Below are positions 44,612-52,514 of a stretch of 64,000 nucleotides of DNA, in pieces; within the stretch, counting starts at the first letter, position 1; every line of letters begins with the position of its first letter. The notes beneath the pieces were generated by a model, which was not told where the DNA came from, did no database searches, and saw nothing but the letters and a program-made list of their open reading frames with translations. The stretch spans positions 828,556-892,555 of the forward strand of contig NZ_JRAA01000002.1 of the NCBI RefSeq assembly GCF_000787395.1, in the 5' to 3' direction. Both the position numbers and the translations under genes were made by a program. Origin of the DNA: Solemya velum gill symbiont. Its GTDB lineage: Bacteria > Pseudomonadota > Gammaproteobacteria > Chromatiales > Chromatiaceae.

Positions 44612-44730
44612 TAAACCTATTTCCGTCTCTGTTACCGACAACTCAAGTTTAACAGCAGATAGTATTTGCACCACGCCCTGCTTTAAGTTTCAATGTTATC
44701 TATCTATACAGAGTGGGACAGAGCAAGCAG

Positions 44731-46035
44731 GTGACTGACAACTTTATCAACTGGTTCAGAACAGCATCGCCCTATGTGCACGCACACAGGGGAGCAACGC
44801 TGGTGCTCGCCTTCGGCGGTTCTGCAGTTGCTGATGATGCGTTCCCTTCCCTTGTACATGACATTGCCCTTCTGCAAGGCCTCGGCATTCGCCTTGTGCT
44901 GGTGCACGGTTCACGTCCGCAAATCGAGGAACGCCTCAAGCAGCGCAAGGCCAGCATGACTTACGTTAACGGATTGCGCGTCACAGATGAGACGGCAATC
45001 ACCTGCGTAAAAGAAGCAGCCGGCAGTGTCCGGATTGATGTCGAAGCGCTGCTATCGACCGCATCCTCCAACTCACCGATGGCGGGTGTACGTATCCGTG
45101 TTGCCTCGGGGAATTTCGTCACTGCCAAACCGATAGGTGTGCGCGATGGAACCGACTACCTGTTTACCGGTGAAGTCAGGCGCATCGACACCGACGCGAT
45201 CACACATCAACTCGATGCAGGCAATATTGTCCTGCTGCCGCCACTTGGCTACTCCTCGACAGGTGAGGTCTTCAATCTCAGTACCGCTGATGTGGCGCAA
45301 TCCGTTGCAGCCGCTATCGGTGCCGACAAGCTGATTCTGCTCGGCGACGACAAGCCACTCAAACGTGCTGGAAAATTGCTGCAACACCTGACACCGACAG
45401 AAGTTGACCAGATGCTGACACGGCGCAAGTCGCTCACCAATGAACAGAAGCAGTTGCTGCAAACGGCGGCATCTGCGTGCCGCAAGGGCGTCAAACGGGC
45501 ACACCTCCTGTCACGCACCATTGATGGTGTCGTCCTGAAAGAGCTTTTCACGCGTGATGGTGCCGGCACAATGATCAGCGCCAAGCCATTCGACACCATG
45601 CGCACAGCACGTGCTGATGATGTCGTCGGAATACTTGCGCTGATTGAACCACTTGAAAAGCAGGGCGCACTGGTACGGCGTTCGCGTGAATTGATTGAAA
45701 ACGAGGTTTCGTATTTCAGTGTTATTGAGCGCGAAGGCGTCATTATCGCCTGTGCGGCACTCTATCCCTATGCAAAAGAGCGCATGGCTGAAATCGCCTG
45801 TGTTGCCGTACACCCGGAATATCGTGGTGCCGGTTTTGGCGAGACCCTGCTGCATGAACTTGAAAGAAAGGCAGAAGCCGCAAACATTAACCGGCTTTTC
45901 GTTTTGACGACATCCAGCAGTCACTGGTTTGGCGACCAGGGCTTCAAGCTCAGCCAGGTACAGTCCCTGCCTATGGCCAAGCGTGGGCTGTACAACTATC
46001 GCCGTAACTCGCGCGTACTGGTTAAAGAACTCTGA
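44731..46035 (+). CDS. argA: N-acetylglutamate synthase
   Basis: First enzyme of arginine synthesis. About 434 residues: an amino-acid-kinase-like domain (LVLVHGSRPQIEERLKQR) that binds arginine for feedback control, then a GNAT domain (AEIACVAVHPEYRGAGFGETL). The GTG at 44731 (MTDNFINWFRTASPYVHAHRG) fits the N-terminus of known ArgA proteins better than the GTG at 44713. No argB or argCDFGH is adjacent. Confidence 0.95.
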   Translation: MTDNFINWFRTASPYVHAHRGATLVLAFGGSAVADDAFPSLVHDIALLQGLGIRLVLVHGSRPQIEERLKQRKASMTYVNGLRVTDETAITCVKEAAGSVRIDVEALLSTASSNSPMAGVRIRVASGNFVTAKPIGVRDGTDYLFTGEVRRIDTDAITHQLDAGNIVLLPPLGYSSTGEVFNLSTADVAQSVAAAIGADKLILLGDDKPLKRAGKLLQHLTPTEVDQMLTRRKSLTNEQKQLLQTAASACRKGVKRAHLLSRTIDGVVLKELFTRDGAGTMISAKPFDTMRTARADDVVGILALIEPLEKQGALVRRSRELIENEVSYFSVIEREGVIIACAALYPYAKERMAEIACVAVHPEYRGAGFGETLLHELERKAEAANINRLFVLTTSSSHWFGDQGFKLSQVQSLPMAKRGLYNYRRNSRVLVKEL

Positions 46036-46089
46036 ATCAGAGGCTCCTGAAGATAGCCCTGGGCTGCGGATACACCTGAGATCAACCCA

Positions 46090-46118
46090 CTGTGCCCTGA
46101 TGAGTTATCAGGACACAG
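46090..46118. terminator. Terminator hairpin between argA and the acuI-like gene
   Basis: CTGTG-C-CCTGAT pairs with ATCAGG-A-CACAG around GAGTT, eleven pairs with one mismatch. A run of seven Ts follows about 13 bases later on the plus strand. The two flanking genes converge here, so it may serve both, though the T-run is not directly adjacent. Confidence 0.55.
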
Positions 46119-46133
46119 TATTGCATCATTTTT

Positions 46134-47117
46134 TTACAGGTTGGGATCAACCAGCACGCGTCCCTTCACCTTGCCGGCAACAATGTCTGCACCGGCGGAG
46201 ACAACCTCTTCGAGCGAGATGATTTTACCGATATTGCTGTAGGCTTCTTCAGGCAATTCACTCGCGAGACGCTCCCATGCGACTGTACGACGCTCTGGCG
46301 GACACATCACTGAATCGACACCGCGCAGGCTGACATTGCGAAGAATGAACGGCATGACAGTTGTGCTGAGTTTGAAATCTCCCGCCAGTCCACAGGCTGC
46401 AACAGCCCCGTTGTAGTCCATCTCGGCCAGCACGCGTGCCAGCATATCGCCACCGACAACATCGACTGCACCGGCCCACTTCTGGGTTTCCAGCGGTCGT
46501 GCTGCGGCCGCCATCTCCTCACGACTGATAAAATCGCTTGCACCGAGCAGGCGCAGATATTCATGCGTATCAGGACGACCGGTCACCGCCGTGACCTGGT
46601 AACCAAGCTGAGACAGCAACAAAACTGCGATACTGCCGACACCGCCAGCGGCACCTGTGACCAGAACCTTGCCGGAATCGGGTTTTACACCGGCCTCCTC
46701 GAGAGTCATAACGCACAGCATCGCTGTCAAACCTGCAGTGCCAATTGTCATCGCCTTGCGTGCATCCAGACCATCCGGCATGGGCACCAGCCAGTCTGCC
46801 TTCACTCTCTCTTTCTGACTGTAGCCACCCCAGTAACGCTCACCGACACTCCAGCCTGTCAGAATCACCTCGTCACCCGGCTGATAACGTTCAGAGGCCG
46901 ATTCACTCACGGTACCGGCAAAATCGATACCCGGAACCATGGGGAAATCACGTACGATTTTCCCGGTCCCTGTGACCGCCATTCCATCCTTGTAATTGAG
47001 TGAAGAGTAAGCAATATCAACGAGCACTTCCTCGTCAGGCAGATCGCTGATCTCCAGCTGCTTGACCTCTGCCGTTGTTTTCTTGTCGACCTGATCGAGT
47101 ACCAGTGCCTTGAACAT
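46134..47117 (-). CDS. acuI: Acrylyl-CoA reductase-like quinone oxidoreductase (AcuI/YhdH)
   Basis: 327-residue zinc-free MDR enzyme. NADPH fold motif VTGAAGGVGSIAVLLLSQLG; the family stretches SLNYKDGMAVTGTGKIVRDFP, GWSVGERYWGGYSQ and GVDSVMCPPERR place it in the AcuI/YhdH group that reduces acryloyl-CoA to propionyl-CoA. The physiological substrate in this organism is not known. Confidence 0.88.
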   Translation of the reverse strand: MFKALVLDQVDKKTTAEVKQLEISDLPDEEVLVDIAYSSLNYKDGMAVTGTGKIVRDFPMVPGIDFAGTVSESASERYQPGDEVILTGWSVGERYWGGYSQKERVKADWLVPMPDGLDARKAMTIGTAGLTAMLCVMTLEEAGVKPDSGKVLVTGAAGGVGSIAVLLLSQLGYQVTAVTGRPDTHEYLRLLGASDFISREEMAAAARPLETQKWAGAVDVVGGDMLARVLAEMDYNGAVAACGLAGDFKLSTTVMPFILRNVSLRGVDSVMCPPERRTVAWERLASELPEEAYSNIGKIISLEEVVSAGADIVAGKVKGRVLVDPNL

Positions 47118-47204
47118 TCTCGTCTCCGTTATTTTGATGTGTTACCAGTTAGTCATGTTAGGTTAGGATAGTCGAACTATTCAATCTAAATATCAGATAA
47201 AACC

Positions 47205-48098
47205 ATGCGTAAATTGTATGCACTCCTGTTGCTAAGCCTCGCAAGCCAGTGGGCACTGGCCGAACCAGTCACAATTGAACACAAAGGGCTTGTACTGAAT
47301 GCCAGCCTTGAAACTGCTGATGAAACATGGCAGCAGAAACCTGTCATCCTGATGACACATGGCACCCTGGCACATGGCCAGATGGAGATTATGGCAACAC
47401 TGCAGGAGCTCTTCAGCGAGCGTGGCTACAGCTCCCTGTCTATCAGCCTCAGTCTTGGCTTAAGTGAACGTACCGGCATGTATGACTGCCCTGTCCCGCA
47501 CAATCACAAGCATACTGATGCAATCGAGGAGATTGGCCTGTGGCAACAGTGGCTCACTGGCCAGGGTGTTGATTCCATCATTCTGCTGGGGCACTCACGC
47601 GGTGGTAACCAGACTGCCTGGTACGCCTCTGAATTGAAAGAAGGAAGCCCGGTAAAAGGAACCGTTCTGATCGCACCTGCTTCCAATGGATTCGACTACC
47701 TGGCAGCCGATTACAAGAAACGTTATGAAGTGGATCTCGCTCCCCTTGTCGAAAAAGCCAACAAGCTGGTTGCTGATGGCAAGGGCGACACCATGATGGA
47801 AAATGTCGATTTCATCTACTGTCAGAAAACCTCGGCGACTGCCGCCTCCTTTGCTAACTACTATGCTGATGATCCGCGCATGGAAACAACCTACATACTC
47901 AAGGAGTTTTCACAACCTGTCATGGTATTTGCTGGCAGCGAAGACACTGTCGTCGTTAATCTCGAAGAGAAAATCGAGGCGCTTGGAGAGAAGGAGAATA
48001 TCCAGATGAGCGTCATTGATGGTGCAGATCACTTCTTCCGTGATCTCTATGCCGAGGACCTCGCAGACGAAACGGTTGAATTTATCGAATCACTCTGA
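47205..48098 (+). CDS. Secreted alpha/beta-hydrolase
   Basis: 297 residues with a signal peptide (YALLLLSLASQWALA). The alpha/beta-hydrolase core shows the nucleophile elbow GHSRGG (Ser), an oxyanion-type LMTHGTLAHGQM segment and a C-terminal histidine in VIDGADHFFRDL, with the likely acid in FAGSEDTVV. The substrate cannot be told; it may act in the periplasm on esters or amides. Resembles DUF3530-type hydrolases. Confidence 0.78.
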   Translation: MRKLYALLLLSLASQWALAEPVTIEHKGLVLNASLETADETWQQKPVILMTHGTLAHGQMEIMATLQELFSERGYSSLSISLSLGLSERTGMYDCPVPHNHKHTDAIEEIGLWQQWLTGQGVDSIILLGHSRGGNQTAWYASELKEGSPVKGTVLIAPASNGFDYLAADYKKRYEVDLAPLVEKANKLVADGKGDTMMENVDFIYCQKTSATAASFANYYADDPRMETTYILKEFSQPVMVFAGSEDTVVVNLEEKIEALGEKENIQMSVIDGADHFFRDLYAEDLADETVEFIESL

Positions 48099-48106
48099 AC
48101 TTCTCA

Positions 48107-48175
48107 TACCGGCCTTGAGCCGGTACCCAGAGGCACGTGCGCAATTCCAGATAGACCCCGGATCAAGTCCGGGGT
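48107..48175. repeat. Two palindromic hairpins with tandem GTCCGGGG motif
   Basis: TACCGGC-CTTGA-GCCGGTA at 48107-48125 and ACCCCGGA-TCAAG-TCCGGGGT at 48155-48175, followed by a further partial copy (TTGAAGTCCGGGGATG, from about 48184). The second palindrome type is widespread as REP-like dispersed repeats. They lie between two converging genes and may end both transcripts. Confidence 0.6.
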
Positions 48176-48211
48176 GATACCATCTTGAAGTCCGGGGATG
48201 CTACCTTGAAA

Positions 48212-48814
48212 TCAGGCGAGTGCTTTTTGAATCAGGGGCACAAGCGGTTCAGGCAGGGTGATGTTTCCTGACAGTGCAAACTCATGCGCTGTCTCCGACA
48301 TCTTTTTCCAGGTCTTCTGGATGATATCGATCCACTTCTCTTCGCTGTATTCAGGATGTTTTTCAGCAAATTCCAGCATGTAGTGTTCAATGAACACGAG
48401 GTCAACCACATCCTCGAGCAGTTGCGTGTTCGGATTAACCTTCAGCGCGCGCTTGCCAACTGCCTTCTTCACTTCCTCGATGAATTCGTCGTCATAGCCT
48501 GCCTGTTTCAACAATTCACCTGTAGTTTCCGCATGAAACTTGTAAAGGTTGGTTCTCCACTGCAGATAGCCCTGGCGATTCATCGGGTATTCATCACGCG
48601 GTGACTTCCAGCGCTGGATATGCTGAGCGCGAACTGCCAGCTTGGCGGCATCATTTGCATCGGGTGCAAAACGGTCAATCATCTCTGCCATGCGGTGTGA
48701 ATAGAGCAACTCTTTAGGCCACTCCTTTCCATCAGCCGTGACCTTGTTTGGATCTTCGCTATTTGCCGCATCAATCAACGATACTGCCTTTTCAAACATC
48801 TCCTGTGAAGACAT
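48212..48814 (-). CDS. DUF4202 family protein
   Basis: 200-residue cytoplasmic protein. The stretches LLYSHRMAEMIDRFAP, AVRAQHIQRWKSPRDEYPMN and DLVFIEHYMLEFAEKHPEYS are characteristic of DUF4202, an HD-like helical domain of unknown function found in many proteobacteria. No operon partner: hydrolase gene converges and the TRAP genes diverge. Confidence 0.85.
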   Translation of the reverse strand: MSSQEMFEKAVSLIDAANSEDPNKVTADGKEWPKELLYSHRMAEMIDRFAPDANDAAKLAVRAQHIQRWKSPRDEYPMNRQGYLQWRTNLYKFHAETTGELLKQAGYDDEFIEEVKKAVGKRALKVNPNTQLLEDVVDLVFIEHYMLEFAEKHPEYSEEKWIDIIQKTWKKMSETAHEFALSGNITLPEPLVPLIQKALA

Positions 48815-49020
48815 CGTACAACTCCGTTATCGAATAGTAATGACACATTTTACCATGAAGAGCTCCTCCAACCAACCGGAACCCTTTTAAGGAAATACTC
48901 AAATAGTCCAGTTTCCTTCAGGTTGTTGCCCTATTCCCAATAGTGGTAGATTGGACAGACAAAAATGACTGTTGCACACAATTGATGCAGCAGCAAACAA
49001 CAAAACCACCGGAGAAATTT

Positions 49021-50070
49021 ATGAAACTCAGTAGAATATTGATTGCATCGGCAATCGGTGTCAGCTTCCTGGCTTTTGAAGTACAGGCAGCGACCGAATG
49101 GAATGTCTCACTATGGGGCAAGCGCAGAGCCTTTACTGAAAACGTTGAAAAGCTCGCTGAACTTGTTGAACAGAAAACCAAGGGCGATTTCAAACTGAAT
49201 ATCTCCTATGGCGGATTATCCAAATCAAAAGAGAATCTCGACGGCATCTCCATCGGTGCTTTCGAGATGGCACAGTTCTGCTCCTTCTACCACAAGGACA
49301 AGAATCCGACAATAACGGTCACCGAGCTGCCTTTCTCAAAGAATGTCTCGCTTGCACGTATTGCAGAGATCTATCAGAAAGTGCACGAGCACCCGGTTGT
49401 CGCCAAGGATCTAGCTCGCTGGAATGCAACCCTGCTGATGCCAACACCTCTGCCCCAATACAATATTGTCAGTAAAACTGATGCATTGAGCTCACTGGAT
49501 GATTTCAACGGACTGCGAGTCCGTGGTCCGGGCGGCATCATGGGCGTACTCAGCAAACTTGGTGCAGTGAAGACAGGTGTCCCGTTCTCCGAAGTACGCC
49601 AGTCAATGGACTCAGGTGTTATCGATGCAGCTTCATTTGCACCCCATGCTCACCTGGCGACAAAGACCTACAAGGTAGGCAAGTGGGCCACAACAAACCT
49701 TAACCTCGGTTCTGCCAACTGCCCTGTTGTCGTCAATACCGATGCACTGAATGCACTCAGCGACACCAACAGGGAAGCACTGCTGGGCTCTGTGAACGAG
49801 GCAATCGCTTTTTATGTCGACAACTACGACAACAATACCACTGGTGCCTATGAGAAGGCTGTTACCGAAGAGGGCTTGAACAAGGTTACCTTTAGCTCGG
49901 AACAAACAACCAAACTCAATGAGCTTGCCGAATCTGTTCGCAATGACTGGGTCACGAATAATGCCGATAAGTTCGACTCACAAGCGCTATTCGATTTCAC
50001 AGCGGCACTCTTTGCTGAAGAGAGCAAGCTTGCGATGAAAGCCAGAGACGGAAATACAAAAACAAAGTAA
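49021..50070 (+). CDS. dctP: TRAP transporter substrate-binding protein DctP
   Basis: Periplasmic binding protein of about 349 residues from ATG 49021 (GGAGA upstream), with a signal peptide ending near VQA-A. The conserved binding arginine lies in FNGLRVRGPGG (about residue 167). TRAP systems import organic acids such as C4-dicarboxylates with a sodium gradient; the ligand here is not known. First gene of dctPQM. Confidence 0.92.
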   Translation: MKLSRILIASAIGVSFLAFEVQAATEWNVSLWGKRRAFTENVEKLAELVEQKTKGDFKLNISYGGLSKSKENLDGISIGAFEMAQFCSFYHKDKNPTITVTELPFSKNVSLARIAEIYQKVHEHPVVAKDLARWNATLLMPTPLPQYNIVSKTDALSSLDDFNGLRVRGPGGIMGVLSKLGAVKTGVPFSEVRQSMDSGVIDAASFAPHAHLATKTYKVGKWATTNLNLGSANCPVVVNTDALNALSDTNREALLGSVNEAIAFYVDNYDNNTTGAYEKAVTEEGLNKVTFSSEQTTKLNELAESVRNDWVTNNADKFDSQALFDFTAALFAEESKLAMKARDGNTKTK

Positions 50071-50082
50071 GACTTTCGTCCA

Positions 50083-50691
50083 ATGGCTGGCGCCAACAGT
50101 GTACTGACAGATAACTCCCGCCTGAGTCGCAGCGACCAACTGCTATTCAGGCTGGAGTCCCTGTTGACGCTGCTTGGCGGCATTGTCATTCTTCTGCTGG
50201 TATTCCTCGCCACAACGAATGTATTGGGTCGCTGGATTTTCTCATTGCCGATTAGCGGTTATGTCGACTGGGTTGAGCAATCCATGGCCTTCTTTGCCTT
50301 TCTTGGTATCGCCTACACGCAACGCCAGGGCGGTCATATCCGCATGGATATCCTTGTTTCACATATACATGGGTGGCGTCTGTGGGCAGTCGAGTTACTA
50401 TCCACTTTCCTCATGCTGCTAGTGACCCTGGTACTCATCTACGGCTCGTACCTGCACTTCTATCGTGCATATAACATTGGTGACTCCTCTCTCGACATCA
50501 ACCTGCCGACCTGGCCTGCCAAGCTGGTTGTACCGTTCGCCCTGACGATTCTCGCATTGCGCCTGGTACTGCAATGCTGGGGCTACATTCGTGCGATCAG
50601 GCAACGTACTGAACGACCGGTTGCAGTACCACTGATTGAGGATGCAGCTTCTGTTGCTGCAGCAGAAGCCGATTCAGTCATGGGTAACTAA
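50083..50691 (+). CDS. dctQ: TRAP transporter small permease DctQ
   Basis: 202 residues with four membrane helices and the DctQ signature GYVDWVEQSMAFFAFLGIAY and GGHIRMDIL. Pairs with the large permease DctM. Starts 12 bases after dctP. Confidence 0.92.
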   Translation: MAGANSVLTDNSRLSRSDQLLFRLESLLTLLGGIVILLLVFLATTNVLGRWIFSLPISGYVDWVEQSMAFFAFLGIAYTQRQGGHIRMDILVSHIHGWRLWAVELLSTFLMLLVTLVLIYGSYLHFYRAYNIGDSSLDINLPTWPAKLVVPFALTILALRLVLQCWGYIRAIRQRTERPVAVPLIEDAASVAAAEADSVMGN

Positions 50692-50717
50692 ACCATGGAT
50701 GACGGAGAACGCAACTG

Positions 50718-52124
50718 ATGGCCCTGTTTGAGGCGATGGGACAGATGGACTTTGTCAGCATCGGCCTGTGGGTTACCGGCTTCATGCTGTTTTTTGTCAT
50801 TATCGGTATGCGTGTTGCCTTTGCTGCTGCAATCGCAGGCTTTATCGGACTGGTATGGATCTTCTCAGCCAAGATGGGTTTTGAGAGAGGTGTTGTCGTC
50901 GCCATGAAAATGGCCGGTACGATTCCACACTCCAAGGTATCTACACTCGCCCTCTCACTGATACCCACGTTTATCCTGATTGGCTTTCTTGCCTATCATG
51001 CCGGCCTGACACGTGCGCTGTTCGAAGCTGCCAAACGCTGGGTTGGCTGGCTGCCGGGCGGCATGGGCGTTGCAACCGTCTTCTCGGCGGCAGGATTCGC
51101 GGCCGTATCTGGCGCCTCGGTTGCAACTTCGGCAGTGTTTGCGCGCATCGCCATTCCGGAAATGCTGCAGCTGGGATATGACAAGCGTTTTGCTGCCGGT
51201 GTGGTCGCTGCCAGTGGTACCCTCGCCTCCCTGATTCCGCCTTCAGCCATTCTTGTCATCTACGCAATCATTGTTGAGCAGGATGTCGGTGCACTGCTAA
51301 TGGCCGGTTTTCTGCCCGGCATGGTCTCGGCCCTGATCTATGGTGGATTGGTCGTTTTCCTGGCGAAGACAAAAAAAGACTTTGGCCCACCGGTTACCGG
51401 TTACAGCTGGAAACAGCGTTTTGAATCCCTTCCCGGAACGCTGCCGATCTTTTTTGTCGTCGGCATTATCGTGGTGTGTATCTACGGCGGTGTCGGCACG
51501 CCCACCGAGGCCGGTTCACTTGGCGCCTTCGTCATCCTCTGCATGGCCCTCTGGAAAGGCATGACAGGCGGTGAACTCAAGAGCGCACTGCTGGAAACAG
51601 CCAAACTCACAGTGATGATCTTTACGATCATCTGGGGTGTTCTGCTTTACGTCCGCTTTCTCGGCTTTGCCGATCTGCCCAGTGCCTTCTCCGACTGGAT
51701 TACAGGCCTGGAGCAGAGCCCGATGATCACCCTGATCCTGATCCTGCTTGCTTATGCGCTGCTGGGCATGTTCATGGATGCCATCGGCATGCTGCTGCTG
51801 ACTCTGCCAGTCGTCTATCCGGCTGTGATCGCGCTCAACGGCGGTGATGCAGTCACTGCGGCTGAATCGGCTTTTGGTGTCTCGGGTGTGGGCTGCGCCA
51901 TCTGGTTCGGCATCATCGTCGTCAAAATGGCCGAACTATGCCTGATTACACCGCCGATCGGCCTCAACTGCTTCGTCGTTGCCGGTGTGCGTGACGAATG
52001 CTCGGTGCAGGATGTATTTCACGGTGTCACACCCTTCTTCGTAGCTGACTTTTTGACTATTGCCCTCCTGATTGCACTACCCCAGATTGTCCTCTGGCTG
52101 CCCGGCCTGATGGGCTTTTCCTGA
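50718..52124 (+). CDS. dctM: TRAP transporter large permease DctM
   Basis: 468 residues with about 12 membrane segments. Typical patterns are GFAAVSGASVATSAVFARIA, ASGTLASLIPPSAILVIYA and GVGTPTEAGSLGAFV. It completes the transporter. Just downstream begin the GacA-type boxes and the first CsrB-like RNA gene, and no terminator between dctM and them was found. Confidence 0.94.
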   Translation: MALFEAMGQMDFVSIGLWVTGFMLFFVIIGMRVAFAAAIAGFIGLVWIFSAKMGFERGVVVAMKMAGTIPHSKVSTLALSLIPTFILIGFLAYHAGLTRALFEAAKRWVGWLPGGMGVATVFSAAGFAAVSGASVATSAVFARIAIPEMLQLGYDKRFAAGVVAASGTLASLIPPSAILVIYAIIVEQDVGALLMAGFLPGMVSALIYGGLVVFLAKTKKDFGPPVTGYSWKQRFESLPGTLPIFFVVGIIVVCIYGGVGTPTEAGSLGAFVILCMALWKGMTGGELKSALLETAKLTVMIFTIIWGVLLYVRFLGFADLPSAFSDWITGLEQSPMITLILILLAYALLGMFMDAIGMLLLTLPVVYPAVIALNGGDAVTAAESAFGVSGVGCAIWFGIIVVKMAELCLITPPIGLNCFVVAGVRDECSVQDVFHGVTPFFVADFLTIALLIALPQIVLWLPGLMGFS

Positions 52125-52142
52125 CAAAATTTTGAACAGGCT

Positions 52143-52230
52143 TGTAGGGAATTACTTACACGGTGTAGGAATTTACTTACAACAATTTCAGAATTTTCCG
52201 ACTAGTGTAAATAACCCACACCCATATACT
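52143..52230 (+). promoter_or_regulatory. Tandem GacA/UvrY-type boxes and promoter of Rsm-like RNA 1
   Basis: Two palindromes, TGTAGGGAATTACTTACA (52143-52160) and TGTAGGAATTTACTTACA (52164-52181), match the TGTAAG-N6-CTTACA upstream activating sequence for GacA-type regulators. Their centres are 21 bp apart, two helix turns. A -10 box TATACT lies at 52225-52230, with a weak CTAGTG -35 (52202-52207), as expected of an activator-dependent promoter. The same geometry occurs at the second RNA (53 bp from box centre to -10). Confidence 0.82.
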
Positions 52231-52237
52231 TAACTCC

Positions 52238-52490
52238 AAGGTATCAAATGGAGTGTCAGGAAGACACGCCGAACAGGAAGAAAGGCCACCATCTTTCAAT
52301 ACACGTGGAAGCGTTAAATCGGAATTGATATCAGGAGCCAGGATGGCATCATATTCTAATATCGGGAATGGAATTCCTGATCACAGGTTGCGCGACAAGG
52401 ATGTCGTATAAGCTCCGGAAGAGCAGCAACTAAAATTGTACAGGGATAGCACTTCTTCAACAGCCGGCTTAATGCCGGCTGTTGTCGTTT
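52238..52490 (+). ncRNA. CsrB/RsmZ-like small RNA 1 (CsrA/RsmA sponge)
   Basis: About 253 bases with no plausible reading frame but around twelve GGA motifs, the core CsrA/RsmA target. Several sit in hairpin loops: GTGTC-AGGAA-GACAC (52253-52267), GCC-AGGAT-GGC (52337-52347), CGAC-AAGGAT-GTCG (52393-52406) and GCTC-CGGAA-GAGC (52412-52424). It ends with a strong terminator stem. The architecture is that of CsrB, RsmY and RsmZ, which bind and titrate CsrA/RsmA. The start is inferred from the -10 box. Blocks such as AAATGGAGTGTCAGGA and GGAGCCAGGATGGCA recur in the second RNA. Confidence 0.82.
52458..52490 (+). terminator. Intrinsic terminator of Rsm-like RNA 1
   Basis: Eleven-base-pair stem CAACAGCCGGC / GCCGGCTGTTG with loop TTAAT, followed by TCGTTT. 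The T-run is short but the stem is very stable. Confidence 0.8.
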
Positions 52491-52514
52491 AGCGATTCCA
52501 ACGTCAATACCGCA

